DNA of 64,000 nucleotides. It comes from Humulus lupulus. Its lineage: Eukaryota; Streptophyta; Magnoliopsida; Rosales; Cannabaceae. Of the stretch, positions 47,401 to 54,935 are shown one piece after another. The stretch spans positions 41,686,607 through 41,750,606 of the forward strand of contig NC_084802.1 of assembly GCF_963169125.1 (NCBI RefSeq), given 5' to 3'. Numbering within the stretch: the first letter of the stretch is position 1; every line of letters begins with the position of its first letter. The notes under the pieces were generated by a model. It made no database searches, was not told where the DNA came from, and saw only the letters and a list, made by a program, of their open reading frames with translations. Made by a program: the position numbers and the translations under genes.

Positions 47401-47736
47401 CAGAACAAGAACCACGAGCTCCTATGCCACTCCTTAGACTTGATGGATGAGAGGCGAGAGGATTCACAACTCCAGCTCGCCCATTATCAACAGAAAATCA
47501 CTCGCTACTTTAACGCTAAGGTCAAAAGACGTGCCTTTAGCGTCGGCGATTTGGTCTTGAGGAGAGTTTTCCTGGCCGGGAAAGATCCCAAAGATGGGGT
47601 TCTGGGACCAAGCTGGGAAGGACCATACCAGGTCATCGAAGTCATCAAAGAAGGGACGTATAAATTAGCTCGACTCGGTGGAGGGGCGATCCCGCGGACT
47701 TGGAATGCAATCCACCTAAAGAAATATTATCAATAA
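41410..47736 (+). CDS. Tat2 Gag-Pol polyprotein, 2108 residues, intact
   Basis: ATG 55 bases after the LTR, TAA at 47734. Order: Arg/Ser/Pro-rich basic leader (1-400); Gag core from F442 (FNGDGDPSDHLGMFNTL, TGPARQWFKQ, LKAYLSRF) to about 600; zinc motif KFCRFHNDVGHNTDDCRHL at 698-716; protease with DNGSS at 852-856; RT with YVDD at 1254-1257; RNase H with D1543, E1579, D1605 and D1655; integrase zinc site, then catalytic D1831, D1891 and E1927, a perfect D-D-35-E spacing; C-terminal module ending in LKKYYQ. The protein would be cut by its own protease to give capsid, RT/RNase H and integrase. All catalytic residues I looked for are present. Gag and Pol share one frame with no stop. GC content is higher than in the surroundings. 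Frames overlapping it on either strand are incidental. Confidence 0.96.
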   Translation: MVTTRSKHGNETEQHDGQEARHVALPEEQVPEVQQRPGKQPAGQDDTGSSAPRPPNPNPCYYTAVEMENAQLRSQLAAAGQQIQDILSRLPPITTNGNVGERQGEAPKSRRSNRSRHSRSGRLPAANSTPSSRHQEANFREMPQTEQQQYSRSVRTSTPSSEPSSRTPRRDRGNSQRRAEGIRRRQPVPEERPVPRPDRPARNHQAGRAERPPPNLVRPDGTRIASPVRHPPSPIRYPSPQTIRDIPAYINSRRDPPSAGPSRRSRVPGEGSGRGRQRRTSSLSSRSHRTGSARSDLSGGDLRQRLSSAQSHHNTQGGDLRDRLNSHREDRVRDGSQARSVGVRSEVRNGGNASNDLSPDRRGNNPPNMYNGSGAVEQPRNNPGSQDKTLERLTQMEELMKKLLSEKEKDEYDSGDEMELFAPNIAATAYPSGFRMPHLSKFNGDGDPSDHLGMFNTLMMAHNIGPELRCLIFPSTLTGPARQWFKQSKRQSISSWKTFSADFKRAFRASQAARVQADSLANVRQQPGETLKAYLSRFANIAARARDADDSSKLMAMRTGILVGGDLWKDIQRRGVSSVSEFLNRAQEWINLEEAEASAAGTSQALEKPAGAGTEIVVATPDVMQSNQPGGGKRKGNGENVQHGQKKNKSVDKFKPMFTAYTELTQTRENIFLANATRVPWKRPEPIKHPKGKRDASKFCRFHNDVGHNTDDCRHLKDEIETLIRAGPLAQYSRNRVPTGRPAPEIPASQPGPRVDQDVPPPVVEGEISTISGGPHMAGTSRGAQKRYINELKAHNGGEFVPEQRQSKQQRLEKQPVTFTEEDAGHVQFPHNDPLVVAVQLANRRVRRVLVDNGSSVNLLFRSTLEKMGLTVSELKATSMMLYGFSGEGSAAIGTIELVITLGDESRTVSKLLEFVVIDCSAAYNAILGRPTLVAFEAITSVRHLAMKFPTSTGVCTIKGDQLAARECYSISMKGKSKPGQVAMAIQDEEESQGPKAAPEIEKPRVSEDEKLALSEDIDPRVGEDRSELQAIEDLEEVGIDEQNPSRTVKLGKNLCDRRKADLTAFLKKNLDVFAWSHEDMIGISPSVIMHTLHLDKSVPAKSQKQRRLGTTRAEALEEEVARLKKCGFIREARFPIWVANPVLVPKPNGKWRTCIDFSDLNKACPKDCFPLPRIDQLVDATAGHELMSFMDAYSGYNQIAMNPADQDHTSFMTPTNVYCYKVMPFGLKNAGATYQRLVNRMFADQIGKNMEVYVDDMLVKSKTATNHVADLEECFNILREYGMRLNPQKCTFGVASGKFLGFIVNTRGIEANPDKIRSLLELPSPRSRKDVQGLTGRVAALNRFISKSTDKCLPFYNLLRGNKKFEWTVECEGAFLDLKTHLAEPPVLSKPRVGEPLFLYMAVTEDAASAVLVREEDRAQRPVYYISKRLLGAESRYPLMEKLAFCLITASRKLRPYFQSHSVHVMTDQPLRQVLQKPEASGRLLKWAVELSQFEIFYTPRTTIKSQALADFVAECAGFREIPSEDSQQLTSSGSSWRIFVDGSSNENGSGAGIILISPEGHRFHSALRFGFKASNNEAEYEALLAGLRIASELKASSVQCFSDSQLVVNQVLGEYQARGPKMASYLAKVKSELSMFGQGSIEQIPREQNANADALAKLATSGEAETLGLVPIEFLDKPSIDGDRADIEVIDIRPTWMTPIVEYLVEGKLPEGRNDVRRVLYQAPRYTLVEGVLYRRGHSLPLLRCVLPSEAKAILQEVHDGFCGDHTGGQSLALKILRQGFYWPTLSKDSISYVKKCDKCQRFAAVARAPPTELKMISSPWPFAIWGIDLIGALPTGKGGVRYAVVAIDYFTKWAEAEPLATITSKKVLDFVVKSIVCRFGLPKKIVSDNGTQFDSDLFTEFCEKNGIVKSFSSVAYPQANGQVEAVNKTLKASLKKRLDEAKGIWPEQLPQVLWAYRTSHRTPTGHTPFSLTFGSEAVLPVEVKVLSHRVRSYEQNKNHELLCHSLDLMDERREDSQLQLAHYQQKITRYFNAKVKRRAFSVGDLVLRRVFLAGKDPKDGVLGPSWEGPYQVIEVIKEGTYKLARLGGGAIPRTWNAIHLKKYYQ

Positions 47737-47924
47737 ACATGTGTAAGACCTAGAAGGTCACCTCCCATGTATAAATAAAAATCAAATGTTTCTCGTTATT
47801 TGCAAGGGTAATTTTAAAGTAACAACGAAAGACCCTTTCCCAGTTACTTGGGGGGCATATGGTACCCGGATATATCCAGGTCTCCTTAACGACTTAGGTG
47901 TTAATTTTTATCTATGGATAAGAG
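47737..47924 (+). other. Tat2 pol 3' spacer with internal polypurine tract
   Basis: ACTTGGGGGGCA at 47846-47857, 110 bases after the pol stop, followed by TATGGTACCCGG. The same core occurs next to the 3' LTR (52330-52342) and in the equivalent place in Tat1 (30769-30780). It could act as a second plus-strand primer or mark a former element end. Confidence 0.65.
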
Positions 47925-48540
47925 TTATCACAAACTAAGTCCTATCCTGGTCTTAACCAGGTCATAAAACTTAGAAGTTAGCTAAAATTTGTTGACCGAG
48001 GTTCTTCTTTAAAGAGCCCGGGATACGGATAAAAGTTGACACGAACTAAGTTTTTTCAAAATAAGTTCCTGGTCTTAACCAGGTCATAAAACTTAGAAGT
48101 TAGCTAAAATTTGTTGACCGAGGTTCTTCTTTAAAGAGCCCGGGATACGGATAAAAGTTGACACGAACTAAGTTTTTTCAAAATAAGTTCCTGGTCTTAA
48201 CCAGGTCATAAAACTTAGAAGTTAGCTAAAATTTGTTGACCGAGGTTCTTCTTTAAAGAGCCCGGGATACGGATAAAAGTTGACACGAACTAAGTTTTTT
48301 CAAAATAAGTTCCTGGTCTTAACCAGGTCATAAAACTTAGAAGTTCGCTAAAATTTGTTGACCGAGGTTCTTCTTTAAAGATCCCGGGATACGGATAAAA
48401 GTTGACGCGATCTGAGTTTTTTTTAAAATAAGCTCCTGGTCTTAACCAGGTCAGAAAGCTTAGGAGTGAACTAGAAAATTGTTGAACGCGGATCTTATTT
48501 AAAGAGCCCGGGATACGGATAAAGTTATCTCGAACTACGT
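47925..48540. repeat. 122-bp tandem repeat in Tat2 3' region
   Basis: Five copies, seen from CCTGGTCTTAACCAGG at 47946, 48068, 48190, 48312 and 48435 (spacings 122, 122, 122, 123). The middle copies are almost identical and the outer ones more diverged. Each contains the inverted repeat CCTGGT-CTTA-ACCAGG and a GAGCCCGGGATACGGATAA block. Tandem arrays in this position are known in plant Tat elements and can seed satellites. Confidence 0.93.
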
Positions 48541-49216
48541 TCATAAAAATAAAGAGATAAATTATGACCAAATACATGAAAATATATATGTAAAACTGGT
48601 TGAGCAAATTGTCTCGAGGCGGAAACGCCTCACATAAAAAAGAGAATTACAATAAAAAAAAAAGAAGAGTTCAAAATACGAAAACGAGAAGCATCCTAAG
48701 CCCCATCAGCTGGCCCTTTGGAGGTCGCGGTCTCACCCTGCTCCGCCGCGGCAGAAGCCTCTCCAGTCTCCGATGGAGGAGCCTCCTTATTCAGGCGGGC
48801 TTGAAGCCGCGGCAACAGGAATGCCCAGAGGTCCGGCGGCATGAAGGAGAAGTCCGCGTCCGGATTGTGGGACCAGCAGTGATAGAATAGGTCCTGTAAG
48901 GACTGCTCCGACACGACCCGTTCGTCTTTCAGGGCGATCTGGGAGGTCTGGCCTTCGCCACCTCAAGGTCTGCCCGCGATGCGGCCAGGGAGTTTTTAAG
49001 CTCTAGGTTCTCGGAGCGAAGCTTCTCTAGCTCGGATGCGGCCAGGGAGCGTTTAAGCTCTTGGTTCTCCGAGCGGACCTTCTCTAGCTCGGCTTTTGAG
49101 GCCGCCAAGGCGTCTCTCGCCTCCTGAGACTCCTGGAGGGCAGTCTGGCGATCTGCTTCCAAACCCTCGAGCTGGGCCTTGGTCCTGACGATGCCTCTAT
49201 AGGCGGCAGCCATGCC

Positions 49217-49302
49217 CTGCAAGAAAAGAGTGATAAATTAGCAAACTGGAAGGAGAAAGGCGGCGTGTGAGTGTCAAAGCCTTAAAAGAAGGGGCACTTT
49301 AC
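49217..49302 (-). other. Antisense intron 4 (86 bp)
   Basis: Minus strand ACG followed by GTAAAGTG, ending CTTTTCTTGCAG before GGCATGG. It joins phase 0 to phase 0 and keeps the frame. Confidence 0.75.
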
Positions 49303-49766
49303 CGTTAAAGTCATGTCCATAGCGGACTCTATAACTCGGACCGGGCTCGTTGTTTCGATGGCCCGGAGCTCCTTCTCCCTGATATTGTAATAGTGGCTGA
49401 CGGCGTAGCTGGCCGACTCGTACACTGTACCCCGGAATGCTTCGGGCATCTTCTCCAGAGCCCGGGGGTCGACCGGGATACGCACGTCCGGGGCTACCGC
49501 GGCCTAATTCCCGACCTCTATTACCCCGTCCTGGGCGGCCAGTGGAGATCGTTGGGGTGGCGGATGCATGAGTCCTGTCCTGGCGACAGGAAGGTTCGCC
49601 CCCGCGACCTGGGATGACGGGTCTCTCCCCTTCTCCGTAGCTGGGGATTTGGTGGAGACCCCGGTCGAGCTCTTGGACTCGCGAAGCCTCTTTAACCTCG
49701 GCCCCGCTGGGGGATTCCCACCAAACACAACGCCCCGCAGACTATTCCCGGGCTGAGACATCTCTT

Positions 49767-49848
49767 CTGCCAAAGAGCAAAAAACACGGTTATCAGCAAT
49801 CATACAGAAATAAAGGCAATAAGAAAGAAAATACTAAGGGAGCCCTAC
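49767..49848 (-). other. Antisense intron 3 (82 bp)
   Basis: Minus strand donor GGGG followed by GTAGGG, acceptor TCTTTGGCAG before AAGAGATG, T-rich interior. The upstream exon leaves one base and the next supplies two, so the frame is kept. Confidence 0.75.
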
Positions 49849-50577
49849 CCCCCGAGCTGGAAGAGCCTAGGACGATTATCTCACGAACTGGCGAAGGTTC
49901 TAGGTCCGGTTCTGAATCGGGGCTGGACTCTTCTACGTACTGCCTAATCCCCGGAGCGTAGACGCCCCTCTGGAGCGCAGGCCACGTGCGTAAATTGGTC
50001 CCGTACTCCTCAAAAATGGCCGACCTAAAGGCTAGGGTATTATCTACTACTACGGTACCCTTGGGCCGACTCTCTTGGTTGTCCAGCACGAGCTGGTCAA
50101 CGCAGTGGAGCAGAAGCGTGTCCAGGTTCGGATTCCTTGGGTGACGATGGACGAGCTGCCTAGGGTTGAACCTAACCAGCCGGGGGTCTGCAGTGGCCCT
50201 ATCTACGTTCTTAAACAAGTAAAAATTACCTTGACCGGAAGGACCCGCGGCTGCTCCGGATTGGGCCCTCTCCTCGATCATCCCCTGGGCGACCTCCAAG
50301 CTCCGCTTCCTGTTCCTCACCAGAGGAACTTCCTCACCTTCTTCCTCGCCTTCGTCATCTGCGACCTCCTCCGCGGCGATCGGCCTGTTGTCGCGGGCTG
50401 GGGGAGGCCCCCGGGGCCTTTTCAAATTCAAAGTCTGATTTGGGAAAATCAGCTTGCAGAATACCATCGTCTCGTCCGTCACGAGCACGCGGTAGTCTTT
50501 CTCACTGGGAGGCAGGTTCGCCAGTGTGTCGTATTGACCCCCGAGGGTCACGGACTTTTCGGTCCTCGAGTAGATGG

Positions 50578-50667
50578 CTGCAAGGTTGGTCGAAATCAGA
50601 ATTGGAATAAGGGACGGGCTAAAATAAGATAACCGTTAAAAGGCGAGCTAAATGGAGGATTACTTAC
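50578..50667 (-). other. Antisense intron 2 (90 bp)
   Basis: Minus strand CCCTC followed by GTAAGTAAT, acceptor CAACCTTGCAG before CCATC. One base plus two bases rejoin a codon exactly. Without it the reading stops shortly after 50660. Confidence 0.8.
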
Positions 50668-51348
50668 GAGGGCGGTTGAAATAATGATGATCGCAGTTTC
50701 GGAACCCAGTAGACATAAAAAACTGGTCTTTTAAGTCGTTTGGATGGCTCGGCAGCTCAATCACTGTTGCTGTGTTAGGGAAGCGGGTTAAGTAATAGAA
50801 CCCGTCGCCTCGCCCCCGCTGGTCCGGGCTGGCTTTGAGGCAGAAGAAGTACAAGATATCAGCAGGAGTGGGGACCTCCCACTCATGCTTTTGGAACAAA
50901 TACCTCAGTCCCGCCAGCAGACGGTAGGAATTGGGGGGGAGCTGAAATGGGGCCAACCCCACGTAGTTCAGAAAATCAGCAAAATACTGATCCAGGGGGA
51001 GGAAGGCCCCTGCCTTGAAGTGTTCCCCGCTCCAGGCCGCGAACGACTCGTCGAGCGGCGTGCAGCTCCTCTCCCCATCCGCAGCAGGTCGGGCGATCAC
51101 GGAGGTCTTCCCCAGAGGAATGTTGTGGTTAAGGAAGATTTTGATGATCTTTGCCTGGCTGGTTATCTTCGAGACGATTCTCTCCGCCTCGAAAAACGCG
51201 TCAGGAGCCACCTCGGCCTGCTTCTCCACCGCCGGTCCAAAATGAGGAATTGGCGAGCTGGTCACCACCGCCTTTCCTTTATCCTTCTGGGAGGCCAAAC
51301 TTCCCACATTCTTCTGTGGCAGATTTCTCTTTGGAGCCATCTGGTCGC

Positions 51349-51863
51349 CTATCGAGCAAAAGAAAAACACTTTAGAAAAGGCGACCCAAGCAGGAGAGTG
51401 AGGCAGACATTAAGGACACGAGCTGGGGTAAGCCCAGCCCGTGGAGAGTGGTGCCACGCGTTCCAAGGAACACGCGCCTATGCCCTCAACAGATCCCAGA
51501 TTACTCGGAATTCGTGTGTCAGATGGCTCAGAGTAAGAAAAAAATAAAAAATAAAAATTTTGCCTTGGGGGGAAAGTTTCAACAGGCAAGGCGTGGCAAA
51601 ACCGCTTTTAAGGCGTATTCCCTAAGCTACCCGGTTTTTGCACCCAAAGTTCCTACGGATCCTACCAGAAATTGTTCCTAAGAAAGAATCATGGAACCCA
51701 TGTTCTAAGGCGATGTCCCATGGCAAATGTGCCCTAATCAAAGAAGGGCCATCACCCTCCATATCCGCGCGACCCAGAAAACCTCTGCATGTGGCTACAG
51801 TAAAATTTTTTACCTAGGCTACAGTGGCATGCTTTCAAAAATAAATGGGGACAGAAGACTTAC
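51349..51863 (-). other. Antisense intron 1 (515 bp, 5' UTR)
   Basis: Minus strand TATACT followed by GTAAGTCTTCT (strong donor), ending TTTTGCTCGATAG eight bases before the ATG at 51340. The segment has no long reading and includes AT-rich patches. Acceptor choice is less certain than in the coding introns. Confidence 0.6.
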
Positions 51864-52060
51864 AGTATAGGGTTGGATGGTGAGCGAGGTTGCTGCGCGG
51901 GTAGGGGCTTCGTTGGCACAGTAATCTCCAAGGCCTTGAAGGAACTCGCACGCTTAAGCTTCGTGAACGGAGAAGATGAGAGCAATGGAAGTGAGGGTTT
52001 TGCTCTTCGGAAGGTCAGAGAGAAAAGAAGGAAATTTGAGAGGTTCTGAATGGTAAGGTG
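51864..52060 (-). other. Antisense exon 1 (5' UTR), predicted
   Basis: Between the expected start about 30 bases below the TATA box at 52088 and the donor at 51863. Contains a CT/GA-rich leader. Transcription start is inferred only. Confidence 0.45.
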
Positions 52061-52087
52061 GTCCATGCGTGGGATGACCACCCCCTT

Positions 52088-52095
52088 TTTATACA
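52088..52095 (-). promoter_or_regulatory. Antisense TATA box in Tat2
   Basis: Minus strand TATAAAAAGGGGG, about 250 bases inside the 3' LTR, directed at the antisense gene. A CACGTG element (ACGTG core, G-box) occurs nearby at 52107-52112 on the upstream side. Confidence 0.62.
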
Positions 52096-52329
52096 AGGGG
52101 GGATCACGTGTAAAAGGCTCCTGGGAGACCCTCCACTCGAAATGTGAAACGACGGCTGGACAGTAGGTTAGGCCATTTAATGCGGTTCTCGTAGAATGTA
52201 CCGTCGCCACCCGCGGCGTTCCACGTATCAGACGCATGCGAAAAGCATGGAATGCGAAGGGTTGTGGGAGAAGTCTAAAAGCTCCAACTGTGGTCTCCCA
52301 TGTCTGACGTCATGTACCACGAGCAGGAG

Positions 52330-52342
52330 CTTGGGGGGCAGA
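52330..52342 (+). other. Tat2 3' polypurine tract
   Basis: CTTGGGGGGCAGA directly before the 3' LTR TGTACGCCC. Same core as the internal copy at 47846. Confidence 0.88.
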
Positions 52343-53118
52343 TGTACGCCCTGGATTTCCCACGGGCTGTTTAGCAGGACGATCCTCGGACTAAACATGA
52401 TTTAGCCCGAGGCTCCCACAGGCCAGAGGCTTTATCTTCAGGACGGGCCCTTTCTAGCTCGAGGGGATGGAGTTTCCTGCTCCGTCTTGTTGTTCCAGGA
52501 GCTGGGAACAACATCCGACGACCACTGAAGGATCAGCTCGGGTTATGGATTGCTCCGGTAGCGAGCTTCTCAGGAAGCTCTGACCCTATGGGAGGTCAAC
52601 ACGCAAGATAAACGTGCATAATCCTGCCATCACGTGTCCGATATCCCCCTGACTTCTCGGACACGCCGCAGGAACGTGCGTATTCAGACACCCACGGATG
52701 GGTTGGGCCGTGCGGCCCATTACCTCCTTCCATACTGATTAGACCACACTTGTGTGTCAGGTTTAGGAAGTAATCATGAATATCAGACTTGATATGACAA
52801 ATGGTAAGGTCACGGGATGACCTCCCTACCAATTTCCAGGTGCCTTCTCCTATAAATATGGAGACCCTGGGAATTGATAGGGGTTGGAAAAAATAGTCTT
52901 GTAAGAACTATATATTTTGTAAACCAATTACCCAGAAAAGATCAATAATATTGACTAGTGGAGTAGAAGGATTTTAACCTTCGAACCACTTAAAAAACGC
53001 GTTTAGGGTCACCTAGTTCTTCTCACAAAGATTTCATATCTGCGACGGTTCTACTTTCAAGTACTAATCTCTCTCTCTTCTTCTCTTAATTACCTGTTGC
53101 CGAAGAACCGCGTCAACA
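52343..53118 (+). repeat. Tat2 3' LTR
   Basis: 776 bp, identical by eye to the 5' LTR except C at 53040 for A at 41276. Followed by TAAAG. Confidence 0.97.
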
Positions 53119-53880
53119 TAAAGCAATTTTGGTATTATTTGTTTAGACTTGTCATTTTGTATACCTGCAAAGCAATTTTGGTATTAATATATTTTGCACC
53201 CTTATTTTAACACATGCTACTTTTGTAAAATGTGAAAATAACTCCATAATGTTTACATGAAACCATTTCAAATTAAGAACACTATTTAGTAGCAAAACTC
53301 TTTCTTTAGTTTTATATATATATATATATATATACTAAATTCAAGTAATGTGCAATGCATGTTTGCTTAGTTTTATTTATAAAATTTATTAATTATTATT
53401 ATTAAATTTATATATTGTCATATAAATTTCAAATAAATAAATAATATTATAAATAAAAGAATGACATAAATATATTAAAAGAAAAATTAAACCAAAATAT
53501 TATTTATAATTTTTAAAATATATATAATATGATAATCTTTTTAAACATAAATTATAATTTTTTTAATTAAAATTAAGATTATGTGTTATATATTATTATA
53601 ATCATAGTTTATAATATATAAATTTATATTAATATAAGTTAAATTTTTAGTCTTGTATTAAATATTGTTATCATAATAATATTTGAATTCATATTAATTT
53701 AATTAGTGAAAAATTGATAATAATATTTTATAATATTTAAATTTATATTAATATAATTATTAAATATCTAGTCTTGTATTATATATTATCATAATAATGA
53801 TATTCTATAACATTTGAATTTGAATTTGAATTTGAATTTATATTAATATAATTAATAAATATATATATTTTTAATTAGTT
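53119..53880. other. AT-rich spacer right of Tat2
   Basis: TA microsatellite at 53311-53333, a (TTTGAA)n run at 53815-53838, and many TTATAATAT words. No gene. Continues the AT-rich DNA interrupted at 40578. Part of it (around 53440-53870) is built of repeated ATAATATTTGAATTTATATTAATATAATTA-like units, suggesting a degraded AT-rich repeat. Confidence 0.6.
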
Positions 53881-54698
53881 TAAAAATATATATTCCGCTA
53901 AATATTTAGAATATTTCGTTACATCAACAAAATAAACCGTTAAACCAAGAATTTCCATTATCAATACACTTTTTATATAGAAGAGATATACTAAATTTCT
54001 TTGGTGCGGTTGTGGAAAACATCCGCACAGGTGCGCTTGTTTTGGTGTGATTTGATTGGTTGGATTTTATATGGATAAGAAGGTTAGTAAAGGCTAGCGT
54101 GGGCACGAGTGTATTGTAATATTTTCCATATGGAAAATTTCAATTTCGAAGAATTTTTGCTTCTACCACAAATCGTCAAGAAGAACTTGAAATCTCCTCC
54201 TCGATTCAACCCTGGTTCTTAATTCCTGATTCCATTGATTGAGACAGGCGGCGGGTAAAGAAAGGAGAATACTGTTGAACGTTCTTTGGAGGCCGGAGAG
54301 ACGGGAAATGTCGCCACCATAGTCGCCACCACATCCGCCTCAACTTCCACCAAAGACACTGGCGCAATCCCAAAACACTGCCGATTCTCAGAAACTTATC
54401 AGAATTGGGTTAAGGAGAAATAATGTTTTGGGGGTTAATGAGATTCGATGTTTAGGCATTTGGTATCTCTTGATTCTAATTAGTATTTTCTTTTAATAAT
54501 GTTTATGCTGCATTCAAAATTGAAATGTTGGTTTAAAACAATTTTGTTTTACAATTCTATTTTATTTTGTAGATTTTAATAATCTAAATTGGGATAAATA
54601 AGGATATTTTTAGTGATGGTGACCACATTGTGCTCAGTAAGTCTAGAGAGTAGATGCTTCATAGTTCATAGTTCGAATATGTAAATCAATGGGCAGAC
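53881..54698. other. Possible genic remnant or host leader, unassigned
   Basis: Base composition rises here (for example 54200-54380). There is a CT-rich stretch with a mixed reading such as PPKTLAQSQNTADSQKL on the plus strand at about 54346-54400, and a short minus-strand frame 54106-53924. No family is recognised and no LTR edge is seen. It could be the 5' part of a host gene or a pseudogene. Confidence 0.3.
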
Positions 54699-54742
54699 AT
54701 CCCATTGCAATGGTTATGAGATCCCATTGCAATGGTTATGAG
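54699..54742. repeat. 22-bp tandem duplication
   Basis: ATCCCATTGCAATGGTTATGAG occurs twice in a row. Each unit contains the palindrome CCATTGCAATGG. Confidence 0.9.
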
Positions 54743-54935
54743 ATTTGTTTTATGTGTATTTTGAATTGTTCGTTGATAAGAAAAAAATTATTTTTTTTTA
54801 GTCTATGTTGATAATGTTTTATCAGTGTTTTTCTATGAGGTCTCACGTTCAATTCCTTGTGATGGTGAGCTATCCAGCAAGGTTTTTGCCTCTTAAAGAT
54901 TTTAGAGTTTTCATAATGAAAAGTATATATATTTA
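54743..54935. other. Spacer before copia LTR
   Basis: AT-rich, no feature recognised. Ends ATTTA (54931-54935), which should be the target duplication of the copia element whose other end is outside the window. Confidence 0.4.

Larger units (their letters stand above)
48696..51340 (-). pseudogene. Tat2 antisense gene: Transposase_28-like N-domain, coiled-coil C-domain, 4 coding exons
   Basis: Minus-strand gene opposite to gag-pol. Predicted coding exons: 51340-50668, 50577-49849, 49766-49303 and 49216-48696, about 795 codons. Start MAPKRNLPQKN; then an N-domain (SGEHFKAGAFLPLDQYF, NYVGLAPFQLPPNSYRLL, HEWEVPTPADILYFF, FRNCDHHYFNRP) like the plant 'putative gypsy type transposon' family; exon 2 (SVTLGGQYDTLANLPPSEKD, acidic EEEGEEVP, HPRNPNLDTLLLHCVDQL); a Ser/Pro-rich third exon with YNIREKELRAIE; a last exon with a Leu/Glu coiled coil, including a 57-bp tandem duplication, then FYHCWSHNPDADFSFM. 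Two lesions: TAG at 49504-49506 and a one-base frameshift near 48945. Function unknown. Splicing is inferred from consensus and frame, not from transcripts. Confidence 0.78.
40579..53118 (+). mobile_element. Tat2: young, near-intact Ty3/gypsy Tat-lineage element
   Basis: Two 776-bp LTRs with one difference by eye (A at 41276, C at 53040), a perfect TAAAG duplication (40574-40578 and 53119-53123), a primer site, a 2108-residue uninterrupted gag-pol, a long 3' region and a purine tract against the 3' LTR. It is the only element in the window with unbroken sense coding capacity and may be autonomous. Pol motifs place it in the Tat/Ogre/Retand branch with Tat1. The 4.6 kb between pol and the 3' LTR hold an internal purine tract, a 122-bp tandem repeat and an intron-bearing antisense gene. 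Confidence 0.95.

Noticed and set aside
47925..48540. Regularly spaced repeats considered as a CRISPR-like array
   Set aside because: The units are contiguous 122-bp tandem repeats without unique spacers, inside a plant retrotransposon.
50075..51547. Plus-strand readings at 50075-50632 and 50885-51547
   Set aside because: They run opposite the exons of the antisense gene, which has recognisable motifs and matching introns; the plus readings have none.
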